A stretch of 64,000 bases of DNA, taken from positions 62,001 through 126,000 of the forward strand of contig NZ_LMSH01000004.1 in assembly GCF_001428365.1 (NCBI RefSeq), written 5' to 3'. The DNA is from Arthrobacter sp. Soil763 (GTDB lineage Bacteria > Actinomycetota > Actinomycetes > Actinomycetales > Micrococcaceae). Positions 1 through 9,674 of the stretch are shown piece after piece. The number at the start of each line of letters is the position of its first letter. Positions within the stretch are counted from its first letter, which is position 1. The translations under genes were made by a program, and so were the position numbers. The notes below the pieces were generated by a model. The model made no database searches. It was not told the DNA's origin and saw only the letters and a program-made list of their open reading frames with translations.

Positions 1-1
1 A

Positions 2-1330
2 ACCCAAACCCAGGACGCCGCCGACGCCGAGCTCCAGGCCGCCGACGCGGCCACCGCCACCTCGCTCGACACCGCCGGCGGGGCCATGCGCCCCTCCGCC
101 GTCCCGGTCTCGGGCCAGAGCGGCACCGTCCCGGGCGGCCCGGACTCCCTGATGCGCAAGATCTTCACCGGCAGCGGCATGGTTTCCGTCCTGGCCGTGC
201 TGCTCGCCCTGATCCTCGGCGGCCTGCTGATCGCCAGCACGGACAAGGCCGTCAGCACCTCCGCGGGCTACCTGTTCGCCCGGCCCAGCGACTTCTTCAG
301 CGCCGTCTGGTCCGCCGCCACCCGCTCCTACGTGGCGCTCTTCCAGGGCGCGGTCTTCAACCCCCGCGGCAGCGGTGCGGCCGGGCAGTTCGCCCCGCTG
401 ATGGAAACCCTCACCATCGCCACCCCGCTGATCACCGCCGGCCTGGGTGTGGCCCTGGCTTTCCGCGCCGGTCTCTTCAACATCGGCGCGCAGGGCCAGA
501 TCATCATGTCCGGCATCCTCGCCGCCTGGGTCGGCTTCGCCCTGCACCTGCCGGTCGGCCTGCACCTGCTGCTGGTCCTCGTCGCCGGCGTCGTCGGCGG
601 CGCCCTCTGGGCCGGGCTGGTCGGCTTCCTCAAGGCTCGCACCGGAGCCCACGAGGTCATCCTGACCATCATGTTCAACTACATCGCGCTGTACTTCCTG
701 CGCTACCTGCTGAACACCCCGGCGTTCCAGCGTCCCGGCGAAACGAACCCGATCTCGCCGATCCTGGACCCCAACGCCGTCTACCCGCAGATCCTCGGCA
801 GCCAGTACCGGCTGCACCTGGGCTTCCTGCTGGCAATCGCCGCCACGGTCTTCGTCTGGTGGGTGCTGAACCGCTCCACCATCGGCTTCGAGTTCCGCGC
901 CGTCGGCGCCAACCCGAAGGCCGCGCTGACCGCAGGCATCAACGTACCGCGCGCCACCATCCTGGTGATGGCGATCGCCGGCGCCCTCGCCGGCATGTCC
1001 GGCGTCGCGCAGGTGGCCGGCACCGAGAAGGTCCTCACCGACGGCGTTGCAGCCACCTACGGCTTCGACGCCATCACCGTCGCGCTGCTGGGACGTTCGA
1101 CGCCGTGGGGCACCTTCGCCGCCGGCCTGCTGTTCGGCGCCTTCCGCGCCGGCGCCGTCCAGATGCAGATCCAGACCGGCACCCCGATCGACATCGTGCT
1201 CGTGGTCCAGTCGCTGATCGTGCTCTTCATCGCGGCCCCACCGCTGGTCCGCGCGGTCTTCGGCCTGAACCCGCGCAAGAAGAAGGCCACCACGTCCAAG
1301 AAGGCAGCAACCACCGGAGCAGCAGCATGA
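2..1330 (+). CDS. ABC transporter permease, nucleoside type (5' partial)
   Basis: Membrane permease subunit of an ABC importer of the BmpA/nucleoside class (BPD_transp_2 fold). The frame is open back to base 2 without a stop, so the gene probably starts upstream of the window; ATG at 86 is an internal alternative with no convincing ribosome binding site. An Ala/Asp-rich N-terminus is followed by about 8-10 hydrophobic segments, the family-typical stretch FRAGLFNIGAQGQ, and a Lys/Thr/Ala-rich cytoplasmic tail. The stop overlaps the next permease start (ATGA), so the two are translationally coupled and probably form a heterodimeric channel. The downstream cdd, deoA and add genes support nucleosides as the substrate (inference). 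The ATPase and binding protein would lie upstream and are not visible. Confidence 0.88.
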   Translation, partial: TQTQDAADAELQAADAATATSLDTAGGAMRPSAVPVSGQSGTVPGGPDSLMRKIFTGSGMVSVLAVLLALILGGLLIASTDKAVSTSAGYLFARPSDFFSAVWSAATRSYVALFQGAVFNPRGSGAAGQFAPLMETLTIATPLITAGLGVALAFRAGLFNIGAQGQIIMSGILAAWVGFALHLPVGLHLLLVLVAGVVGGALWAGLVGFLKARTGAHEVILTIMFNYIALYFLRYLLNTPAFQRPGETNPISPILDPNAVYPQILGSQYRLHLGFLLAIAATVFVWWVLNRSTIGFEFRAVGANPKAALTAGINVPRATILVMAIAGALAGMSGVAQVAGTEKVLTDGVAATYGFDAITVALLGRSTPWGTFAAGLLFGAFRAGAVQMQIQTGTPIDIVLVVQSLIVLFIAAPPLVRAVFGLNPRKKKATTSKKAATTGAAA

Positions 1331-2661
1331 GCACAACAGCAACCTCGCCCCAGCCGGGCCAGCCGCAGCCTGCCCCCAGCGAAACCCCGACAGCCGCGGG
1401 CCAGCGGACCGCCGTGACGGCCAAACCCGTCACCTGGAAGGTCCCCGTCACCCTGGGCGTGCTCGGTGTCGTGGCGTTCATCTTCTTCGGCCTGATGGGC
1501 CCGCACCAGACGGCCAAATTCGGCATCTCCACCGGCAGCGACTTCTTCCAGCTGCCGGCCCTCGAGGTCAACGCGTTCATCGGCGGTATCGTGCTCTCGG
1601 TGCTCATGCTGGCGCTGGCCGCCTACTCCGTCGTGCTCAAGACCCGGGACCGCAAGGCCCCGGGCTGGGTCCCGGTCCTCTTCATCGTCCTGTTCGTCGC
1701 CGCGTTCCTGATCTGGGTGGTCGGCGGCGCCCGCACCACCAACATCTCCCTCGCCGGCCTCATCGCCGGGTCGGTGACCCTCGCCGTTCCGCTGGTGTTC
1801 GGCTCCCTCTCCGGCGTGCTCTGCGAGCGGGTCGGCGTCGTCAACATCGCCATCGAAGGCCAGCTGCTCGGCGGCGCCTTCACGGCGGCGATCATCGCCA
1901 CGCTCACGCACAACCCCTTCCTCGGGCTGCTCGCGGCCGCCGTCGCCGGTGCTCTGGTGTCCATGGTGCTGGCCCTGTTCAGCATCAAGTACGTGGTCAA
2001 CCAGATCATCGTCGGCGTCGTGCTCAACGTCCTCGTCTCCGGCGTCACCGGCTTCCTCTTCAGCACGGTGATGCAGGCGGACAAGGACAAGTTCAACTCC
2101 CCGGCACACCTGGACCCGATCACCATCCCGATCCTGGGCGACATTCCGCTGATCGGGCCGATCCTGTTCAAGCAGTCCCTGATCGGCTACCTGATGTACA
2201 TCGCCGTGATCGTCGTCTGGGTCGGCCTGTTCAAGACCAAGTGGGGCCTGCGCGTCCGCGCCGTCGGTGAACACCCCCAGGCCGCCGACACCATGGGCAT
2301 CAAGGTCAACGCCACCCGCTTCTGGAACGTCACCCTGGGCGGGGCGATCGCCGGCATCGGCGGGTCCTTCTTCACCCTCGTCGCGATCGACAGCTTTACC
2401 AAGGAGATCTCCGGCGGCCGCGGCTTCATCGCCCTGGCCGCGCTGATCTTCGGCCGCTGGAACCCGATCGGCGCGTTCTTCGCCGCCCTGCTCTTCGGCT
2501 TCGCCGACAACCTGCAGAGCATCGTGACCATCATCGGCACCCCGGTGCCGAGCCAGTTCATGGCCATGCTGCCCTACCTCGTGACGGTCCTCGCCGTCGC
2601 CGGACTCGTGGGACGCTCGCGGCCGCCGGCCGCCAGCGGCATCCCCTACGTGAAGGGCTGA
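1327..2661 (+). CDS. ABC transporter permease, nucleoside type
   Basis: Second permease of the same importer, 444 aa. The ATG overlaps the upstream stop (ATGA). A Pro/Thr/Ala-rich N-terminal tail of about 35 residues precedes the first membrane segment; about ten hydrophobic segments follow. The core has the CERVGVVNIAIEGQ stretch typical of this permease family, corresponding to the GLFNIGAQGQ element of its partner. cdd begins 2 nt after its stop, so transport and deamination are in one transcription unit. The substrate is inferred from this context only. Confidence 0.9.
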   Translation: MSTTATSPQPGQPQPAPSETPTAAGQRTAVTAKPVTWKVPVTLGVLGVVAFIFFGLMGPHQTAKFGISTGSDFFQLPALEVNAFIGGIVLSVLMLALAAYSVVLKTRDRKAPGWVPVLFIVLFVAAFLIWVVGGARTTNISLAGLIAGSVTLAVPLVFGSLSGVLCERVGVVNIAIEGQLLGGAFTAAIIATLTHNPFLGLLAAAVAGALVSMVLALFSIKYVVNQIIVGVVLNVLVSGVTGFLFSTVMQADKDKFNSPAHLDPITIPILGDIPLIGPILFKQSLIGYLMYIAVIVVWVGLFKTKWGLRVRAVGEHPQAADTMGIKVNATRFWNVTLGGAIAGIGGSFFTLVAIDSFTKEISGGRGFIALAALIFGRWNPIGAFFAALLFGFADNLQSIVTIIGTPVPSQFMAMLPYLVTVLAVAGLVGRSRPPAASGIPYVKG

Positions 2662-2663
2662 GC

Positions 2664-3098
2664 ATGGCACAGAACGTAGCCCCGTCCGACGCCGGTGCAG
2701 GTTCCGGCGTCGACTGGGCGGCCCTGGAAGCCGCGGCCGTGGCCGCAATGCGCAACGCCTACGCCCCGTACTCGAAGTTCCCGGTGGGGGCGGCCGCGCT
2801 CACCGCGGATGGCCGGATCGTCAGCGGCTGCAACGTCGAAAACGCCAGCTACGGGCTGACCCTGTGCGCTGAGTGCGCGCTGGTGGGCAACCTGCACATG
2901 AGCGGCGGCGGCCTGCTGCGCGCCTTTTACTGCGTGGACGCGGACGGGACCGTGCTGATGCCGTGCGGTCGCTGCCGCCAGCTTCTGTACGAATTCCGGG
3001 CCCCGGACATGGAACTCATGACCACACAGGGCATCAAGACGATGGACCAGGTGCTTCCCGATGCATTTGGTCCCCAACACCTGGAGGAAACCCGGTGA
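2664..3098 (+). CDS. cdd: Cytidine deaminase
   Basis: Cytosolic zinc enzyme that deaminates cytidine and deoxycytidine to uridine and deoxyuridine. At 144 aa it is close to the size of the small tetrameric bacterial CDAs. It shows the CAE catalytic motif (TLCAECALV) and the second zinc-ligand pair PCGRC, plus the substrate-binding stretch GCNVENASYG. The start is ATG 2 nt after the permease stop. The stop overlaps the deoA GTG start (GTGA), so this is a coupled pyrimidine salvage operon fed by the upstream importer. Confidence 0.96.
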   Translation: MAQNVAPSDAGAGSGVDWAALEAAAVAAMRNAYAPYSKFPVGAAALTADGRIVSGCNVENASYGLTLCAECALVGNLHMSGGGLLRAFYCVDADGTVLMPCGRCRQLLYEFRAPDMELMTTQGIKTMDQVLPDAFGPQHLEETR

Positions 3099-4441
3099 GC
3101 CAGACCACCAGCACCACCGGCGGGAACGCTGCAAGCAACGCTGAAGCGTTTGACGCCGTCGACATCATCCGCACCAAGCGGGACAAGGGCGTCCTCAGCG
3201 CCGCCCAGATCGACTGGACGATCGACGCGTACACCCGCGGCGCGATCGCCGACGAGCAGATGGCCGCCCTGAACATGGCGATCCTGCTCAACGGGATGAA
3301 CCGTGAAGAGATCTCCCGCTGGACCGCGGCGATGATCGCCTCCGGCGAGCGGATGGACTTCTCCAGCCTGCGCCGGCCCGACGGCGGCGTGAAGGCCACC
3401 TCGGACAAGCACTCCACCGGCGGCGTGGGGGACAAGATCACCCTGCCGCTGGCACCCCTGGTGGCCGTGTTCGGCGTCGCCGTCCCGCAGCTGTCCGGCC
3501 GCGGCCTGGGCCACACCGGCGGCACCCTGGACAAGCTGGAGGCCATCCCGGGCTGGCGCGCGGACCTGAGCAACGAGGAAATGCTGGCCCAGCTGCAGGA
3601 CGTCGGCGCGGTCATCTGCGCCGCCGGCGCTGGCCTGGCACCGGCGGACAAGAAGCTCTACGCGCTGCGCGACGTCACCGGCACGGTCGAGGCCATCCCC
3701 CTGATCGCCTCCTCGATCATGAGTAAGAAGATCGCCGAGGGCACCGGCTCGCTGGTCCTGGACGTCAAGGTCGGCAGCGGCGCGTTCATGAAGGACGAGG
3801 CCCGGGCCCGGGAGCTCGCCGAGACCATGGTGGCCCTGGGCAAGGACGCCGGCGTCAACACCGTCGCGCTGCTGACCAACATGAACACCCCGCTCGGGCT
3901 GACCGCGGGCAATGCGATCGAAGTTGAGGAATCCGTCGAGGTGCTCGCCGGCGGCGGTCCGGAAGACGTCGTCGAACTCACCGTCCGGCTGGCCGAAGAG
4001 ATGCTGGCCTGCGCCGGCGTCCACGACGCCGACCCGCGCGCCGCGCTCCGCGACGGCCGGGCCATGGACGTCTGGAACCGGATGATCGAGGCCCAGGGCG
4101 GCGACCCCCGCGCGAAGCTGCCGGTCGCCAAGGAATCCGAAACCATCTACGCGCCGGCCGACGGCGTGCTGGTGGAGCTCGACGCGATGGCCGTCGGCGT
4201 CGCGGCGTGGCGCCTCGGCGCCGGGCGTGCCCGCAAGGAGGACCAGGTCCAGGCCGGCGCCGGGGTGCGGATGCACGCCAAGCCGGGTGCCACGGTCCGC
4301 GCCGGAGAGCCGCTGATGACCCTGCTGACCGACACCCCGGAGAAGTTCGACCGGGCGAAGGAAGCCCTCGAGCACGCCGCGGTGATCGCCCCGGAGGGAT
4401 CCCGCCCGGCCCAGCAGCTCATCATCGACCGGATCGCCTAG
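3095..4441 (+). CDS. deoA: Thymidine/pyrimidine nucleoside phosphorylase
   Basis: Phosphorolysis of thymidine (possibly also uridine) to free base and (deoxy)ribose-1-phosphate. The GTG at 3095 is chosen because GGAGGAAA lies 4 nt upstream and it overlaps the cdd stop; the protein is 448 aa, normal for the family. Visible motifs are the phosphate-binding KHSTGGVGDK and the family signature SGRGLGHTGGTLDKLE. The all-alpha N-terminal and alpha/beta C-terminal domains are complete. Last gene of the salvage operon; a very long hairpin follows it. Confidence 0.95.
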   Translation: MSQTTSTTGGNAASNAEAFDAVDIIRTKRDKGVLSAAQIDWTIDAYTRGAIADEQMAALNMAILLNGMNREEISRWTAAMIASGERMDFSSLRRPDGGVKATSDKHSTGGVGDKITLPLAPLVAVFGVAVPQLSGRGLGHTGGTLDKLEAIPGWRADLSNEEMLAQLQDVGAVICAAGAGLAPADKKLYALRDVTGTVEAIPLIASSIMSKKIAEGTGSLVLDVKVGSGAFMKDEARARELAETMVALGKDAGVNTVALLTNMNTPLGLTAGNAIEVEESVEVLAGGGPEDVVELTVRLAEEMLACAGVHDADPRAALRDGRAMDVWNRMIEAQGGDPRAKLPVAKESETIYAPADGVLVELDAMAVGVAAWRLGAGRARKEDQVQAGAGVRMHAKPGATVRAGEPLMTLLTDTPEKFDRAKEALEHAAVIAPEGSRPAQQLIIDRIA

Positions 4442-4449
4442 CACCCGCC

Positions 4450-4512
4450 GGTTGCTCTCTCACTTTCGGTCCTTAAACCCCCGGGTTAGGGACCATAAGT
4501 GAGAGAGCAACC
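4450..4512. repeat. Long near-perfect palindrome between deoA and dedA
   Basis: The outer arms 4450-4465 and 4497-4512 are a perfect 16-bp inverted repeat (GGTTGCTCTCTCACTT). The inner arms 4468-4480 and 4483-4494 pair with one bulge or mismatch. The whole forms a ~63-nt hairpin with almost no loop. There is no T-run on either side, so it is not a standard intrinsic terminator. It may still end the salvage operon transcript, or be a dispersed palindromic repeat. Confidence 0.8.
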
Positions 4513-4586
4513 GGGACGGGGCCGGGCAGTACACTGGCACCACAGCAGTCCGGGAGAAACCGGGCGCCGCCGTGCGTTAGGAAACC

Positions 4587-5237
4587 GTGCAGGCTATCAA
4601 CGACTTCATCCTGGCAGCCGCAGGCCAACCGTGGGTCCTGCTGCTGGTGTTTGCCTGCTGCCTGATCGACGGGTTCTTCCCGCCGGTACCCAGCGAATCC
4701 GTCGTGGTAGGCCTGGCCGCCGTCGCCGCCACCGCCGACGTCCCCAACGCGCTGGTCCTGATGCTGGCCGCGGCCGCCGGGGCCTTCGCCGGGGACAACA
4801 TTGCCTACCTGATCGGCCGCGCCACCGGTACCAGCCGCTGGGCCTGGATGCGCAACCACCGGATGCAACGCGCCTTCCTCTGGGCCGGCGGCGAACTGCG
4901 CAAACGTCCGGCGTCGTTGATCATGGTGGCGCGCTTTGTGCCGATCGGCCGGGTGGCCGTCAACCTCACCGCCGGGGCCACCAATTACCCGCACGCCCGC
5001 TTCGTGGGCCTGACGGTGCTGTCCGCGGCCCTGTGGTCCGGCTACTCGGTGGGCATCGGCCTGTTCTTCGGCCAGTGGTTCGAGGACAACCACCTGCTGG
5101 GGGCGACCATCGCGATCATCTGCGCGGTCCTGCTCGGCATCGCCGTCGACATTGTCCTGAGCAGGTTGCGCGGCAGCTCGCCCGCGCGCCTGCGCCCTGA
5201 CGCGCCCGGCCAGGCCGCGCCGCCGGCCGACGGCTAG
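4587..5237 (+). CDS. DedA family membrane protein
   Basis: Polytopic inner-membrane protein of the DedA (SNARE-associated, VTT domain) family, 216 aa; members are linked to lipid flipping and membrane homeostasis. The GTG at 4587 is preceded by TAGGAAAC. Visible family features are the PPVPSESVVV re-entrant motif near residue 35, GAFAGDNIAYLIGR, and the FVPIGRVAVNLTAG segment with its conserved Arg. A Pro/Ala/Arg-rich tail ends the protein. A second DedA gene lies 250 bp downstream in the same direction. The specific substrate is unknown. Confidence 0.9.
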   Translation: MQAINDFILAAAGQPWVLLLVFACCLIDGFFPPVPSESVVVGLAAVAATADVPNALVLMLAAAAGAFAGDNIAYLIGRATGTSRWAWMRNHRMQRAFLWAGGELRKRPASLIMVARFVPIGRVAVNLTAGATNYPHARFVGLTVLSAALWSGYSVGIGLFFGQWFEDNHLLGATIAIICAVLLGIAVDIVLSRLRGSSPARLRPDAPGQAAPPADG

Positions 5238-5411
5238 GCCGGCCGCCCCTAGCGCGCGCCCCAGACGCCCGGCGCAGGCGCCGAAGCCCGCCCGGCCGAC
5301 GTCCCGGACCAGTCCCGGAACACAGCCGGAACCGCCTGGCACTGCGGTCCGATTTGATGCCCAAACGCGTAGCGCGGGACGCCCTGCGCATGGGACACTT
5401 AGGTGCGATTC

Positions 5412-5434
5412 ACGTCACGTTGGTGCCGTGACGT
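5412..5434. promoter_or_regulatory. Inverted repeat upstream of second dedA
   Basis: ACGTCAC (5412-5418) and GTGACGT (5428-5434) form a perfect 7+7 inverted repeat with a 9-nt spacer, 55-77 bp before the second dedA start. Possible operator; no regulator is identified. Confidence 0.3.
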
Positions 5435-5488
5435 TCTTGTCCGCCCCTGGTCCTTTCCGCCCGTCCAGTTTCTAGGAGCACAGCCCGC

Positions 5489-6205
5489 GTGGAGTTCATT
5501 AATGAGGCCGTCCTCCATGCAGCCGGCCAATGGTGGATTTACCCCCTGCTGCTGGTGTTCTTCTTCATCGACGGCTTCGCCATGGTGGTCCCCAGCGAGA
5601 CGCTGATCGTGGCCCTCGCCGCGTACTCCCGCCACAGCGGGCAGCCCAACCTCTGGATCCTCGGGCTCACCGCCCTTATCGGCGCCATCGCCGGCGACAA
5701 CATGGCCTACATGCTCGGCCGGCGCATCGGCCTGGAACGCTTCCGCTGGATGCGCAAGCCCAAGGTCCAGCGGGTCTTCGCCTGGGCCCGGTACGAGCTG
5801 GAAAAGCGGGGCGCCGTCCTGATCTTCACCGCACGGTACATCCCCTGGGGCCGGGTGGCCGTGAACTACGTTGCCGGCACCACCGGTTTCCCGCACCGCA
5901 CGTTCTTCTTCCTGGACGCGTTCGCCTGCGTCACCTGGGTCCTCTACTCGATCGGCATCGGCCTCCTGGCCAGCTCCTTCCCGTGGCTGCACCACAACCC
6001 GCTGCTGAGCGCCGGGATCGCCGTCGTCTTCGCCATCGTCCTGGGCGTGCTGGTGGACCACGTGCTGCGCTGGTGGCACAAACGCCTGGCCCGGCACGAC
6101 GAGCCGGCTGACGGGGAGCGCGACGGCGGGGCCCGCGCCGCCGCGTCGCCGGCCACTCCCGTGCTCGCAGCCGGCCCGGTGCAGTCCGACGCCGCCCGCA
6201 AATAG
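5489..6205 (+). CDS. DedA family membrane protein (second copy)
   Basis: Paralogue of the preceding DedA protein, 238 aa. The GTG start has TAGGAGCA 6-13 nt upstream. The same landmarks occur in order: VVPSETLIV, GAIAGDNMAYMLGRR, a basic RWMRKPKVQR loop, YIPWGRVAVNYVAG and a C-terminal membrane segment followed by a charged tail. The two copies have diverged clearly but keep the same length and spacing, suggesting an old tandem duplication. The preceding 250-bp gap contains one inverted repeat and no gene. Confidence 0.9.
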   Translation: MEFINEAVLHAAGQWWIYPLLLVFFFIDGFAMVVPSETLIVALAAYSRHSGQPNLWILGLTALIGAIAGDNMAYMLGRRIGLERFRWMRKPKVQRVFAWARYELEKRGAVLIFTARYIPWGRVAVNYVAGTTGFPHRTFFFLDAFACVTWVLYSIGIGLLASSFPWLHHNPLLSAGIAVVFAIVLGVLVDHVLRWWHKRLARHDEPADGERDGGARAAASPATPVLAAGPVQSDAARK

Positions 6206-6269
6206 GGCCGCTGCCAACGGCGCCGGCGGCGAGTAGCGCCTGGGCCCGTCCGACCCTAAGGTGGGAACC

Positions 6270-7448
6270 GTGACTGAGACTATTCTTGACGCTGCCCCTG
6301 ACCTCGAATTCGACCTGAAGGGCCTTCCCAAGGTTTCCCTTCACGACCACCTGGACGGCGGACTGCGTCCGGCCACCATCATCGAACTTGCCGAGAAAGT
6401 CGGCCACACCCTTCCCTCCACCGACCCGGTTGCGCTGGGGGAGTGGTTCCGCGAATCCGCCGACTCCGGCTCGCTGGTCCGCTACCTTGAAACGTTCGAC
6501 CACACCATCGCCGTCATGCAGACCAAGGAAGGCCTGTTCCGGGTCGCCAAGGAGTTCGTCGAGGACCTCGCGGACGACGGCGTCGTCTACGGTGAGGTGC
6601 GCTGGGCGCCGGAGCAGCACCTCCAGCAGGGACTGAGCCTGGACGAGGTTGTCGAGGCCGTCCAGGCCGGGCTCGAGGCCGGCGTCGACGCCGTCTCCGA
6701 AACCGGCCGGGAGATCCAGGTCGGCCAGCTGATCACGGCCATGCGCCACGCGGACCGCGGCCAGGAGATCGCCGAGCTGGCCGTCCGCCACCGCTACAAG
6801 GGTGCGGTCGGCTTCGACATCGCCGGCGCCGAGGACGGCTTCCTGCCCTCGCGCTTCAAGGACGCCTTCACCTACCTGGCCGAGCACAACTTCCCGGCCA
6901 CCATCCACGCCGGTGAAGCCGCCGGCCTGGAGAGCATCCAGTCCGCCCTGGTGGACGGCCGCGCGCTGCGCCTCGGCCACGGCGTGCGGATCGCCGAGGA
7001 CGTCAGCGTCGAGTTCGAGGAAGCCGACGACGCCGGCAGCGATGTCTCCGATATCAACGCAGACAGCGACGAGGTCGACGACAACATCGGCCTGGTCACC
7101 CTCGGCGAACTCTCCTCCTGGGTCCGTGACCGCGGCATCGCCCTGGAAATCTGCCCGTCCTCAAACCTGCAGACCGGCGCGATCGCCGGCTTCGGCGAGG
7201 GCATCGAAAGCCACCCGGTGGACATGCTCTACCAGCTGGGCTTCAACGTCACGATCAACACCGACAACCGGCTGATGAGCGGCGTGAGCCTCACCGACGA
7301 GTTCGAACTGCTCGTGGAGACGTTCGACTACGACCTGGACGACCTGCTGGAGCTGACCCTGAACGCAGCCGAGGCCGCCTTCCTGCCCCTGGAGGAGAAG
7401 GAAGCCCTGGTCGAATACATCAACGAGGCCTACGCCGACCTTGGCTAA
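6270..7448 (+). CDS. add: Adenosine deaminase
   Basis: Zinc-dependent conversion of (deoxy)adenosine to (deoxy)inosine in the cytosol. GTG at 6270 is preferred because GGTGGGA lies just upstream; an in-frame GTG at 6261 sits inside that ribosome binding site. Visible motifs are the zinc-binding SLHDHLDGGLRP, HAGEA, LRLGHG, EICPSSN and the catalytic NTDN. An acidic insertion (about 20 residues, rich in Asp/Ser/Glu, near residues 252-274) sits between the LGHG helix and the next strand and is probably a surface loop. It completes the purine side of the salvage cluster, and mazG overlaps its 3' end. Confidence 0.95.
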   Translation: MTETILDAAPDLEFDLKGLPKVSLHDHLDGGLRPATIIELAEKVGHTLPSTDPVALGEWFRESADSGSLVRYLETFDHTIAVMQTKEGLFRVAKEFVEDLADDGVVYGEVRWAPEQHLQQGLSLDEVVEAVQAGLEAGVDAVSETGREIQVGQLITAMRHADRGQEIAELAVRHRYKGAVGFDIAGAEDGFLPSRFKDAFTYLAEHNFPATIHAGEAAGLESIQSALVDGRALRLGHGVRIAEDVSVEFEEADDAGSDVSDINADSDEVDDNIGLVTLGELSSWVRDRGIALEICPSSNLQTGAIAGFGEGIESHPVDMLYQLGFNVTINTDNRLMSGVSLTDEFELLVETFDYDLDDLLELTLNAAEAAFLPLEEKEALVEYINEAYADLG

Positions 7449-8151
7449 AGACTCCAACCCTGTGGACGCGCCGCTCGGGGACTTGGTGCGAACCATCGCC
7501 GAGCTGCGCGTCCACTGCCCGTGGATGGGCGCCCTCAGCCACGAATCCCTCGTGGAGTACCTCCTCGAGGAGGCCTACGAGGTCGCGGAAACCATCGAAG
7601 CCGGCGGTGGCGACGCCGAGCTGCGGGCGGAACTCGGTGACGTGCTGCTGCAGGTGGTATTGCACGCCCGGCTCGCCGAGGAGCGCGGCGCCTTCGACTT
7701 CGACGACGTCGCCCGCGGCCTGCGGGGGAAGATGATCCGCCGCAATCCGCACGTCTTCCGCGCCGACGGCTCCCTGCAGGACTCCTTCCCGGCCACGGTG
7801 GAGGAGATCGTGCAGACCTGGGACACCGTCAAGAAGGCCGAAAAGCCCGGAAGGGCCCACGCCTTCGAGGGCGTCCCGGCCGCGCTGCCGGCGCTTGCCC
7901 GGGCGCAGAAGCTGCTGGACCGGGCGGACCGCGCCGGGCTCGCGCCGGACCCGGCGCCGCCCGGGGCCGCCGCCCCGGCTATCCCGGCCGCCCCGGCGAC
8001 CGAGGAGGAGCTGGGCGACCTGCTGTTCGGCATCGTCGCGGAGGCCCGCCGCGCCGGGCTCGACGCCGAACGCGCCCTCCGCGCTGCGAACCGCCGGTTC
8101 ATCGATGCGGCGTCCGGCGCCGCGCCCGGACCGCGTCCGGACGCTGGATAG
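7441..8151 (+). CDS. mazG: MazG-family nucleoside triphosphate pyrophosphohydrolase
   Basis: Hydrolyses (d)NTPs to NMP and PPi; a house-cleaning or stress role is usual for the family. The TTG at 7441 overlaps add by 8 bp; an in-frame GTG at 7462 is an alternative start. The all-alpha MazG fold is seen in residues ~15-110, with HCPWMGALSHESL, the metal-binding EEAYEVAETIE and ELGDVLLQVVLHA helices. A Pro/Ala-rich linker (~165-185) leads to a second, shortened MazG-like helix pair (EEELGDLLFGIVAEAR). The order mazG-eno-divIC is a conserved actinobacterial neighbourhood. Confidence 0.92.
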   Translation: MAKDSNPVDAPLGDLVRTIAELRVHCPWMGALSHESLVEYLLEEAYEVAETIEAGGGDAELRAELGDVLLQVVLHARLAEERGAFDFDDVARGLRGKMIRRNPHVFRADGSLQDSFPATVEEIVQTWDTVKKAEKPGRAHAFEGVPAALPALARAQKLLDRADRAGLAPDPAPPGAAAPAIPAAPATEEELGDLLFGIVAEARRAGLDAERALRAANRRFIDAASGAAPGPRPDAG

Positions 8152-8216
8152 CTTTCCGTAACTTAGCCCACTCTCGACTAGGCTAGGGGCGACGAGGACG
8201 TCGGTTTTTAGCTTGA

Positions 8217-9560
<1,344 letters not shown>

Positions 9561-9576
9561 TACCTGCGAAAACCCG

Positions 9577-9624
9577 GAACCGGTGGCTATGGTGGAAGAA
9601 CCATGGCCACCGGTTCTCTTTTTT
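9577..9624 (+). terminator. Intrinsic terminator of eno
   Basis: The arms 9577-9590 and 9603-9616 (GAACCGGTGGCTAT / ATGGCCACCGGTTC) pair over 14 bp with one G-T wobble, extended inward by GGT/ACC, and are followed at once by TCTTTTTT. This is a classic rho-independent terminator. Confidence 0.9.
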
Positions 9625-9674
9625 GGCCGGCTCTCTTTTTGGCCGGTCCTTTGTGGTCAGTTTGAAGGAGTGAC

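Noticed and set aside
1057..2748. 563-codon minus-strand frame opposite the second permease and cdd
   Set aside because: Asp/Glu/Arg/Gly-rich low-complexity product, a mirror of codon bias in the real plus-strand genes; no start signal.
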